In this document: one piece after another, positions 1 through 8,282 of the stretch | Position numbering within the stretch: position 1 is the stretch's first letter | How the letters are laid out: each line of letters starts with the position of its first letter | Assembly: GCF_000003605.2 (NCBI RefSeq) | Contig: NW_003109578.1 | Span: 228,587-240,652, forward strand | Origin: Saccoglossus kowalevskii | Taxonomy: Eukaryota; Hemichordata; Enteropneusta; Harrimaniidae | DNA length: 12,066 nucleotides | Reading direction: 5' to 3' | The notes under the pieces: model-generated | Seen by the model: only the letters and a program-made list of their open reading frames with translations | The model's database searches: none | What the model was told of the DNA's origin: nothing | Translations under genes and position numbers: made by a program

Positions 1-597
1 CTGGACAAAATTATTATCAAGTTTCTTGGTATGGTGAATGTGGAGAATAATGATATAACTGTTATTTAGTAAATATAGTGGATTTGCTTCCATGTGCATT
101 GAACGCGACAAGATCAGCTACGGTTGATCTGACATGGCTCATCCGTGTGCCATCGACTCGTCAAACCCATTAACCACAGAACACTAATGCTTTTAGTTTT
201 CGACATTGTGCAAACCTTTTGATTTGTTTTGACGGAAAACAACATATTTTGACATGAACGTTCAGAAATATATTAAGAATAATTCGAAGTGTATTCCATA
301 CGCGCACCAAAGTTAATTTCCATAATTACAAAAAGAAAATTACAGAAATAAAGATAATTGTTATATTCTCTATATTATTGCTATTTAATTTGTCCTGAAT
401 TATATAATAAATATGATTTTACTTGATAAAATATCGTATTTGTCCTGCATATGAAAGAAATAATTTCACAAAGTCGAAAACAGAAATCTTTATTATATAA
501 TAATAGTGTTACATGTAACGTGCAGGTAACGTGTTTAATAAAATGTCATTAGTGATTTACCAGCGAAAATAATTTACACATAAAATATTGTACCTAC
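1..597 (-). other. Start of an intron in the GPCR gene
   Basis: On the minus strand this stretch follows the donor GTAGGT at 597 and extends out of the window. It is AT-rich. I looked for the expected TM3-TM4 continuation (an aromatic residue after ER, then an A-I-x-x-P type motif) and saw no such reading frame, so the next coding exon is probably at least 600 bases away. Nothing else is recognised here. Confidence 0.6.
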
Positions 598-1037
598 CTT
601 TCTACGCTCATTGCTGTCAACATAAATACAGAACACGAGCTGGATAGAAGAGTTAAATACGACAACGCCTTGCACATGAATTCTCCCAGTTCCCATCTCC
701 ACTGAAAATACGTCGGTGTCTGGAACGGTATCACTATAACGATAAGAATAAGATCGGCGGTTGCCAAGCTAGCCAAGAATGTATTGGTGACGTTCTGTAG
801 ACGACGACATCTCTGGATGGAAAATAGGACCAGAACATTACCCGTTAAGCCTACGAAGAACGTGATGGCGTATACAATGACAGTGGGCAACCAAACCATC
901 ATGGGTGGTGGATCGGGTGGATGGAACCACAGCGTATCGTTTGACCAATCCAGGGTACCGTTGTCTGCGATGTTGTCGTTGTATTCAGTTGTTGATGACG
1001 GAGCGGTCATAGTGAAGTTATGAAGCTCGTGCTTCAT
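598..1037 (-). CDS. Class A (rhodopsin-family) peptide-type GPCR, first coding exon (partial)
   Basis: This exon encodes the first 147 residues of a plasma-membrane receptor that would couple an extracellular ligand, probably a neuropeptide, to heterotrimeric G proteins. The N-terminus (residues 1-48) has three N-glycosylation sequons (N7, N26, N33). TM1 spans about 49-74 with the conserved GN pair at N67. TM2 spans about 84-107 with LATAD and the sodium-site Asp at D95. The first extracellular loop carries W115 and the LGEFMCK motif, whose C122 should form the disulfide to loop 2. TM3 ends in SVER, the start of E/DRY. The reading frame then meets a TAG, but a strong donor (AG|GTAGGT) lies just before it, so the exon ends in phase 2 inside the Arg codon. 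The ATG has A at -3 and an in-frame TGA 12 bases upstream, so it is the first possible start in this exon. The general look is that of invertebrate receptors often labelled CCK-, QRFP- or elevenin-like; I cannot name the ligand. TM4-TM7 lie outside the window. Confidence 0.92.
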
Positions 1038-1233
1038 GGTTCGTCTTCAGTGTGGCTATGAGTACGAGATGCAGATGTTTTTCCTCTGATGAGTATGGAC
1101 TCAAATACTCAATAAGATTGTCTCTTAACCGTGATTGCTCTAAATTACTTTTGTATAAAACGGTGGGAAAGAATATTTTTCTGTTGCCTCGGGCAGAAAA
1201 ATCCAAATAGTCAACCCACGTTTTCACCTGCAT
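1038..1233 (-). other. Upstream ORF overlapping the GPCR start (candidate uORF)
   Basis: An ATG at 1233-1231 opens a 71-residue frame ending at 1018, in a different frame from the receptor and overlapping its first 20 bases. The open frame itself continues back to about 1377 without an earlier ATG. The peptide has no motif I recognise. If the receptor's 5' leader is unspliced and reaches beyond 1233, ribosomes would meet this uORF before the main start. A donor-like GTGAGT at 1381-1376 suggests instead that the leader could be spliced, which would remove it. Confidence 0.3.
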
Positions 1234-1420
1234 GTGGGCGAGGCAGAGTGGCTCGAATAAGTTAGCAAACCTATGCCAATGTATGTGAAATTCACTTTTC
1301 ACGAATACAAACCTCCGGAGCCGTAGTAGTGACTGTAGATAAACACTTATTTCGATTACTGAAACTGCACATAGCACTCACGGGTCTTGTCCTAGAGTGA
1401 GAAACGTACACTGTGTGCAG

Positions 1421-1428
1421 TTACGTCA
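1421..1428. promoter_or_regulatory. CRE-like site upstream of the GPCR
   Basis: The plus strand reads TTACGTCA (TGACGTAA on the minus strand), one base from the palindromic CREB/ATF element. It lies about 385 bases upstream of the receptor start codon and 15 bases from a CCAAT box. Regulation by CREB/ATF factors is an inference from the motif only. Confidence 0.35.
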
Positions 1429-1497
1429 ATAACAACTCTGAGAACCAATCAGCATGACAGTAGCTCTGGTGGGTTGGTGAAATCCATCAATAACAAC
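1426..1497 (+). repeat. 11-bp direct repeat in the GPCR upstream region
   Basis: TCAATAACAAC occurs at 1426-1436 and again at 1487-1497, starts 61 bases apart, on either side of the CCAAT box. The second copy is preceded by A, giving ATCAATA, which resembles a Onecut-type site. Function is not established. Confidence 0.4.
1443..1452. promoter_or_regulatory. NF-Y-type CCAAT box upstream of the GPCR
   Basis: AACCAATCAG matches the extended NF-Y consensus (purine pair, CCAAT, then C/G-purine-G) in full. NF-Y acts in either orientation, usually within about 100 bases of a start site. Together with the neighbouring CRE-like site it marks 1.40-1.50 kb as the best candidate core promoter for the minus-strand receptor. 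I see no TATA box on the minus strand between it and the ATG. Confidence 0.4.
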
Positions 1498-1500
1498 GGT

Positions 1501-3257
1501 GAAAGTTACATAGTGACATCGATATTGCAATAATGATAATAGGACGCGGAGAAAATGGGTCTTGCAATAAATTACCATCAACGCCGTTCTACGCAGCTTT
1601 ACATGTACTTAGTGCTTATATTATGAGCTAGAAAGTGGCTTATGCATAATTCCGTAAAACGTTGAATGTGATGCGAGAAATGTTGATGGATTGGAAAGCG
1701 ATGTCTTATAAACGTTGGGCAGCACTTACAACTACTCACAGTAGACATACTGCGCGGAATGGTGAAGCTCGCACGTCTGCTCTACATGATTACAAGTGCG
1801 TACGAGATGGGTTTCGAGGGGGTCTTTGCAAAGTTGTTTTTGTTTTGTTTTTCAATTTCGTAATGTTACCGAGATGGTAGGCCAAGACTACTTTGCTTAA
1901 ATAGATTATCCGATCAATGCCGTTCTGCTTATTAGATTCATAGCAGTACCAGCATTCCATGAATTTCGTAATCACACCCAAGTTTAGCTTTGAAGGGCAT
2001 GGACGCCGTTATATGTGTCCCTGGAGTTTTCAAATTTTAATCGATCCATCAAACTATTAAAAGTAACTACAATAAGTATAACTTGACATTTTACGCAACG
2101 TAAAGAGTTTAGCTGCTGTCAGTGCCGTAAGGTGGGTCAGTGGATATAATGTCGTGGGCGCATCGCAAATTATTCCCTGTAGACACCCACAGTAGTTGAA
2201 ACCAACCTAGAGATTAGACGTAAAACTAGTCGGTATTTCCTACCGTAGTGCGTGTAATTTGACTTGCATACATTTGAATTTCAATCACAATAAATAGCAA
2301 TATGACATCTTATTTATACAAATATTGTTCCGTACTATATTTAACTTGATTTCCGTGCTTTCCAGTCTGCCAGATTTGAAGACATGTATGTAGCCCCACC
2401 GCAACAGAACACAGTTGTTAAATTTGTTACTTGAAATAAACAATCGTGAAATGATTACTATACTTATTTAACATTTAGGTCACGTTCTAGCCTCAAAACG
2501 CGGGAGCAATTACGGATTCCAAATATTGATATTTTCTACATGGTGGATTATTTTGACTCGGAGAGGATATTGAAAAGCTAATATGCCACATTATGTCAAC
2601 TCCTTTTCAAATACGAGATTGTGTGTGAAATGAATGGTTAGGTTGCTATAATTTATGTAATCACTTTCCAGGATATGAAAAGGTCAAAATTGTTATAACA
2701 CATTTTTGTTATAAATGGTGTATGTATGAGTTGGAATGTTTCATATGAGGTAATGGTAATTCAATTTGCTGATGATTGTTGGTAAATTGAGCATACAATC
2801 ACGCTGTTACTCCAATTGCTATTTCAAACAATTCAGGATAAGTGGCAATTAAACTAGTTTGCCTAAATTGTTAGAGTGAAGATGTACCTGACTAAAATGA
2901 CGTTCATATATTTAAACAGAGTGATAGGTTCTGATTCCAAGCAAGGGATGAAATATTAAACAAATATATTGAAAGGTTATTATGAGCATAAAAGTATTAT
3001 ATGTATAAAAGCTGAACGAGGAATGCGACACTGTACAAATATTTTTTTTACTGTGCGTGCACCTGCGGTCTGTGAATCAAGTTTTCCGATACATTTTTAT
3101 TTTACTGTGAATATTGCAAATCAATATCTGCAGGTGTTTAAGATCAAATTCATATCGTCGCAATAAGTGGAAATCTGTGAAACAACCAAATCACGCATTA
3201 TATCACACCAACCAACATTCATGAAACAATGCAACGTACAATACAACTAATTGGTTT
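1501..3257. other. AT-rich intergenic DNA, no gene seen
   Basis: This stretch lies behind the receptor promoter. Open frames here are short (72 residues or fewer, at 1662-1880, 1790-1981 and 2969-3166). They lack conserved motifs and have the composition expected of random AT-rich DNA. I found no tRNA-type A/B box pair and no transposon ends. Confidence 0.6.
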
Positions 3258-3283
3258 CTCAATACACTCACTGCAGTATTGAG
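3258..3283. repeat. 8-bp inverted repeat
   Basis: CTCAATAC (3258-3265) and GTATTGAG (3276-3283) are perfect inverted copies around a 10-base spacer. It could extrude as a small hairpin. No terminator or mobile-element context is visible. Confidence 0.5.
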
Positions 3284-4670
3284 TGAGTTAATTACCATGA
3301 AAATGCCCTTAATGACCTTATTACGATAACTGTCACATTTTCCACGGATGTAACTTTGCCCGAGTAATCATTATTGAATCGAAAAAAATATATACAGAAA
3401 GCTAGCCTCTGACACGTGCAAATTCATTGGTTTATGCTAAAAACGATAACTGTTTGTATGCACGCATCTAGATATGTACAGAAATAAACAAGAAAAGCAA
3501 CAAATACAACGGGAAAGAAAATTGCTCTTCTGCGATCCACTCAACCGTCCACATGCATTGACAGTTGAATTATGGTTTGCGGAAGACGGGTACTTTAAAC
3601 TCTACAGACTAACGTATCACTCATAGGCACAAAGTTATTTTTTGAGCTCAGCATGTTAGAGTAATCTTAGTATTAGTTTATTGGGTGTAATGAATGGACT
3701 ACACATTATAATGTCATTATAATGCATTGTGGGATGAATTCTTCTAAGGTGAAGAAGATGAACTGATAAAATAACTAATACAATTCTGATCGTATTCTGC
3801 GTAGTGTTAGTCTAAAAACTGGTTTAATGTAACTTTCAAAAAAGATGTCGATTGTTTAAAAAAAATGAATTTAAGTAGTAACATTGGTAACCTATATTGA
3901 AAATAATTAACATGGTAAAAGTTAGGGTTTGAGCTGCAAGAAATAAGTCCCGTCACATCTGTAAATCTCGTGACATGTGTGTTAAGTCTGGTATCTTATC
4001 AAAGTAGTGTTTTCTTTACACCACAGTAGAGAGGTTTTGAATTCTCTGGTTGCTTAGCTACCCAGCGCGTGAAAGGGTCGAACAACGTTCGGTCATCGTG
4101 ACTATGATTATTGGGGCAGATTGACCTGATTCAGTTTTGCATCGAGCAAGTTGATTCTGTATGTGCATCCAGGTTAAAGTATTACTAAATGAAATGTTCG
4201 TAAAAATGGAAAACGCGGCTTTCCTTTTATAACACACAATGGACGTTTCTTTTTTACGTTTCTTTTGCGAGATATCTCTGGGGGAAACAGAATACAAGTA
4301 TATATTGAATTTGTGAAAACCTCGGTAAATGGGTTCGCAGTCTATTCAGGTTAGGTTATGTATCTAAATAGTATTATACAAATGTAACGCTGGCAGAAGC
4401 CATGCAAAGTAGAAATGTCATTGCACACATCAATAAATATAACAATAAAGTGAAAAAACAAGCCCAAGATCAAACAAGATTACCCTAAGAAGAGTGAACA
4501 ATAATCATAATTAGTGGAGTGAAATTAGAGAGAAGTCAGAGAACACAAAAAAAGGATAATAGACAATGATGGACTGGGCGAGATAATTCAAGGGCTTGAC
4601 TAGTTCAGTTCTACTACATACACGGTCTTAATTATTCTTATATCAAATGTGCATCTTTTTGTTATCCTTT
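3284..4670. other. Intergenic DNA, mostly featureless
   Basis: There are no supported coding exons. The longest frame (4058-4297, minus, 79 residues) has no recognisable motif. A perfect CACGTG E-box sits at 3413-3418, alone. The paired palindromes at 3704-3724 are listed separately. A patch near 4050-4150 is slightly less AT-rich than its surroundings, without a clear reason. Confidence 0.55.
3704..3724. repeat. Two adjacent copies of a 10-bp palindrome
   Basis: CATTATAATG is its own reverse complement and occurs at 3704-3713 and 3715-3724 with one base between. The copies sit about one DNA helical turn apart, so a dimeric protein could bind both on the same face. It is followed by GCATTGTGGGA. 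No known site is claimed. Confidence 0.6.
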
Positions 4671-4676
4671 GGTGAA

Positions 4677-4698
4677 ATATATATATATATATATATAT
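4677..4698. repeat. (AT)11 microsatellite
   Basis: Eleven uninterrupted AT dinucleotides. It is directly followed by a separate perfect palindrome. Such tracts are usually polymorphic in length. Confidence 0.95.
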
Positions 4699-4722
4699 GA
4701 TACGGATATACATATCCGTGTC
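4699..4722. repeat. Palindrome next to the (AT)n tract
   Basis: ACGGATAT (4702-4709) and ATATCCGT (4712-4719) are perfect inverted copies two bases apart. Outside them, GA (4699-4700) and TC (4721-4722) extend the symmetry across one T/G mismatch. A hairpin or cruciform is possible, helped by the flanking AT tract. Confidence 0.8.
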
Positions 4723-4926
4723 ATAGTCGATGAAGTGGAATTGCAAGATTAATACAATAAACAATGGACAACAAGCTAAGGTGACTTTCGCGTCCAAGAA
4801 AACAATGCATTGTCTATCAATAAAACAAAATGTGGCCATCCATTATCTGCCTTGACAAGATTTTCGTATCATTGTTTTCTTTCTCCTCTTACCTCATGTA
4901 ACATCTTGTGTAAACCACATTAGATA

Positions 4927-4937
4927 TGCGCCTGCGC
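4927..4937. promoter_or_regulatory. NRF1-like site
   Basis: TGCGCCTGCGC differs by one base from the NRF1 palindrome TGCGCATGCGC. It is notable because CpG-containing words are rare in this AT-rich intergenic stretch. No gene start is visible nearby on either strand, so it may be chance. Confidence 0.2.
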
Positions 4938-5030
4938 TAAACATATTTACACCCCGTAGAATGCAGTATGTTAACATAGTTAAGTTAGTAGTGGTATAAT
5001 TAACACTATATTGAGCTATATTGAACTACA

Positions 5031-5080
5031 TCATTGATAAAGTCACGATAAAGTCGTGATGTGAGTGTGAATATCAATGA
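5031..5080. repeat. Nested inverted repeats (hairpin)
   Basis: An outer pair, TCATTGATA (5031-5039) and TATCAATGA (5072-5080), encloses an inner pair, TCACGA (5043-5048) and TCGTGA (5054-5059). A transcript of either strand could fold into a two-part stem of 9 and 6 base pairs with an asymmetric internal loop. It is too short and interrupted for a typical animal microRNA precursor. Confidence 0.6.
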
Positions 5081-5614
5081 CAAGTTTAAGCTGCTTTGAA
5101 ATTAAATGTATTTCATATATTTCACTTGTTTTCTTCTGGGCACTTACAATTCGAGGGTATTTTAGAAATATGTAATAAATTACACGGAAATCGCAGCACA
5201 ATTGGCATATTCTAATGAGACGCTAAAACAAACGTGCTTATTTGCTAAAATGTGCATGTATAACAATGTAAACTGTATATAGTTATTTTTAAATATCGAA
5301 AAGAATATTGAGAATACATGTGTAGGAACAGATGGTTTTACGGGGTTGTCATCATCACAAACAGGCACTTGTAATATATAACAACGCCATTTATTGATTG
5401 GTGCACTTCAATAATACGATACAACATCTTCGAAACGACATTACACAAAGCAAAAAAACAACTAAAGTGCGGTTCTTATAAATAAAGGAAAAGGAGCAAG
5501 TGAACAATATACAATTAAATGTAAACTATGCATGTCTTATAAACTCATAAACTGGGTATCATAATCGATAAATGAATTTTTATATATTCGACGCTGAAAT
5601 TACAGCCCACAAAC
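5081..5614. other. AT-rich intergenic DNA, no gene seen
   Basis: Nothing beyond random short frames (for example 5180-5368, minus, 62 residues) is seen. No recognisable RNA gene or element ends. Confidence 0.55.
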
Positions 5615-5709
5615 GTACAGATCAATATTCAATAAAAATACAGATCTGTAATTCAAGGAAAGTACAGACCAATAATCGAGTGAAAGTACAGACCAATAAT
5701 CAAGCGAAA
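5615..5709 (+). repeat. 24-bp tandem repeat, four copies
   Basis: Units start at 5615, 5639, 5662 and 5686. Each begins GTACAGA (the second lacks the G and is 23 bases) and ends in an A-run such as GAAA. The last two units differ at only two positions and share GTACAGACCAATAATC. A weak fifth unit may follow at 5710-5733. Identity falls from right to left, as expected of an old minisatellite with recent duplication at one end. Confidence 0.85.
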
Positions 5710-5733
5710 GTGGAGATAAAACATACTGTAGTG

Positions 5734-7939
5734 CAGACGTGCAAATAAACAACTTTCAAGCATATAACCTGGCAAATACAGCCTGAATAACATATTAAAC
5801 ACGATTCCATTCCCTCACAGCTGGCCGTCATACATTGAAAATACACACTAGCGCCGGATGGCTATGCATGGCACTCGAATAATGAAGTGTGGTATGTAGA
5901 GCTACTCCACTCAATAAATGCAGATAAAATATAATTGAAAAACAATGAAAAGCTGAGAGATGCTTACACAAAGGAAACCTGAAACCCACAGTCATGTGTT
6001 GACCGCACTGATGTATGATTGCGAAATGACAACAACATGTTTCAATATGCATATGTATTTGATAAAACCAAATGTTCAAAGCGTTGAACTCAGGTAAACG
6101 TTTACAATCAGAAAATATTGCTCAAAAAATAATAACATAGCGAAATAAAACAATGTGCACCAGTAACCTACGATTTATTTATTTATCATTAAATAAATGT
6201 ATAATAAGGCAAATATCCAAGCTTAGCCTACTGCAATGAATACATAAATTAACAAGCTCAGTGATTTGTATTTCTACGTAACATTAAGTTAAATGAAGTA
6301 TACTTTATATATATATTTTGAAACATTTTTTCGTCTGGTTTTGATATGAAAGATTAGGATAACAATTCACCTGTTGTAACAATTCCCTCAACATTCAATA
6401 TAATTATATAACAGCCAGAAATCAGTGATCGATTTATCTGTATAGGCAATATATTTTATATTTGTAAACCATGGATGTGCCTAATCCGTTCCCCAGTTAC
6501 AACACAGATTGATTCAGTAGTAATATAATCGTCATATTCACATCAATATAATTAGAAAGTAACTAAATCTGATAACGCCAGACAATAGCAGGTACTAGCA
6601 CGAGGGAAACAAATCACGCACGGCATTGTAATCTCACAAATGTTTTAATCAAACAAATTATTGATGGTTATCTCTTTAAATTTTGTATGCATGAATTTAA
6701 AAACTAAAATATTGAAGTTTCCGGCCTGATTGAATGGTTTTGATTGAAGGCTAAAACTGCGCAACCAATACAATTCAAGCTATAGAAATAGAAACCTGTT
6801 TTGTGTGCGTTTGAAACCCACACATTTAAAAGCTACATTCATTCTATCGATTACGACCATAAATATAGCTTACACCCCGATGATTCGTCTGATGTTGACA
6901 ACAAGCCGTCCTTTCAATTTTCTCCAAGGCTCTTAAAAGTCTCTGGAACAAATCAATCTTGAATACACTGAAAGTGTGTAATTTAATAATACAAATTTAT
7001 TATCAATACTTCCATAGTCACCATTTGAAGTGGCATTTTTCGAAAAGCTCATAAAATTTCGTAATAAGCAGAATTTTAAAGTAACTTAAAGTACCTAGAT
7101 TTTGGGACAAAATGGCCACACTTGGCTTACGTATACATACAAGTTTCAGTGTAATTATGAGATGACGAATAAACAAGTGGGTCATCTAACTAAATTGTCT
7201 GAAGTAGAATGATGGTCTTTCTAATTCCAACTTCGGGCGTAACTAGTGGAGCAGGATGTAATCAATCTTTTTAAGAAGTTATATTGTCTATAATTACGTC
7301 TTGCAGGCATACCCATTTATATAAGTAGCGTACACGACTCCCGAGTAATCCATATCACCTTATCGAGTGCCATAGTAGTAATCATTACTGCATCGTAATT
7401 GATGTGCATTTCATTTTATGGTGAAAAGCAATACATTTTATGGAAATTCAATCGACTAATAAGTTACAAATATAATTTATTCAGTTATACATGTTAAATG
7501 ACTTAAAATGGAATCAACTGTTTGAAATAGACCAATGAGGAAATATCTTTTACAATGCTCATAGATTCCTCCGAACTTGAATGTCGTAAAAAAAACTATT
7601 TTCCTGAAGTGTATAGGTCATGTGAACTAAGCTGCGACATATGTATAATAAGTGGCTAGTTTCGCGTTTTATTATCGTCGCGTTTTAGCTGTAATGTTAC
7701 ACAATAACATAATTGAACAATAATTCAATAAAAACAAATACATAAGCGTCCAAAACAATATGAAAATGGGGATTGGTTGCAGACCCAATGGCTCATCAAC
7801 ATGCGACAATGAGCAAATATTTTGAAAATGCGTTTGTAAGATGGCATCATACATACACGACAAGTGTGTGCTAGTTTGAATCCAATAAACGTGTACCAGT
7901 ATATTGTTTTCTCATTGTGTAGTTAATTGAAATGTTATT
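5734..7939. other. AT-rich intergenic DNA, no gene seen
   Basis: Frames are at most 83 residues (5828-6079, minus) and carry no motif I recognise. Small features include an AT-only inverted repeat near 6173-6199 (ATTTATTT... AAATAAAT), a short TA run near 6305, and a TATATAAG word at 7318-7325 with no gene downstream of it. No transposon coding remnants were recognised. Confidence 0.55.
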
Positions 7940-7972
7940 TGACAGTGTTATATTAATTGACAGTGTCTGTCA
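7940..7972. promoter_or_regulatory. Cluster of three TALE-homeodomain half-sites
   Basis: TGACAG occurs at 7940-7945 and 7958-7963, and its inverted copy CTGTCA at 7967-7972. The last two form a palindrome with a 3-base spacer. TGACAG is the established core for MEIS/PREP/TGIF proteins. The cluster lies just past the predicted TRMT13 3' end, so it could be a distal enhancer element. This is a motif-level call only. Confidence 0.3.
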
Positions 7973-8009
7973 GCAAACCTTACATTGCGTTTCAATCACA
8001 AACAACTAC

Positions 8010-8282
8010 AGATACAAGTCTTTATAATTATTAATTTATTTTCAATACAGACACTTTGACGTTCGTGATTTAAATTGAACATATACTATTGATATACTTG
8101 CGGACAAAGATTATACAATTCTCAGCTTTATAATTAATTCTCATATATATGCAAATGCACAGCACACATGATTTATGGTTATATTATCGGGAAACCATTT
8201 GACCAAAGAATATTAATAACAGTTTATACTGTTGAGAAATAGAGACGCGCATTCAAACAAAGAATGAAAAGACTTGCATCTC
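8010..8282 (-). other. TRMT13: TRMT13 3' untranslated region (predicted)
   Basis: This runs from the TGA stop to about 20-25 bases past the AATAAA signal. It is AT-rich without obvious coding content. On the minus strand a GT-rich stretch (TTGTTTGTGATTG, near 7993-8005) follows, as expected of a downstream cleavage element. The exact cleavage site is inferred. Confidence 0.5.
8035..8040 (-). terminator. Polyadenylation signal AATAAA for TRMT13
   Basis: On the minus strand AATAAA lies about 245 bases past the TRMT13 stop codon and is followed by a GT-rich region. It is the first canonical signal I see downstream of the stop. Confidence 0.65.

Noticed and set aside
784-1023. Plus-strand ORF of 79 codons opposite the receptor exon.
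   Set aside because: It is the antisense shadow of the GPCR coding exon.
1154-1160. TATAAAA in the receptor's 5' region.
   Set aside because: It is on the plus strand, opposite to the receptor, with no plus-strand gene downstream.
4325-4360. GGGTTCGCAGTC and GGTTAGGTTA words, checked as a tRNA B box or telomere-like repeat.
   Set aside because: The B-box match fails at the last positions with no A box upstream, and two TTAGG-like units are not a telomeric array.
5572-5748. A 58-codon plus-strand ORF running through the 24-bp tandem repeat.
   Set aside because: The 24-base unit is a multiple of three, so the repeats stay in frame by arithmetic. One unit is 23 bases and shifts the frame, and there is no signal peptide, cleavage site or flanking promoter. 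Chance is more likely than a repeat-peptide gene.
5828-6079. 83-codon minus-strand ORF with several Cys and His residues.
   Set aside because: There is no ordered zinc-finger spacing or signal peptide, and the length is within chance for this window.
7318-7325. TATATAAG, a good TATA-box match on the plus strand.
   Set aside because: No coding exon or RNA gene follows on the plus strand, and TATA-like words are expected often in DNA this AT-rich.
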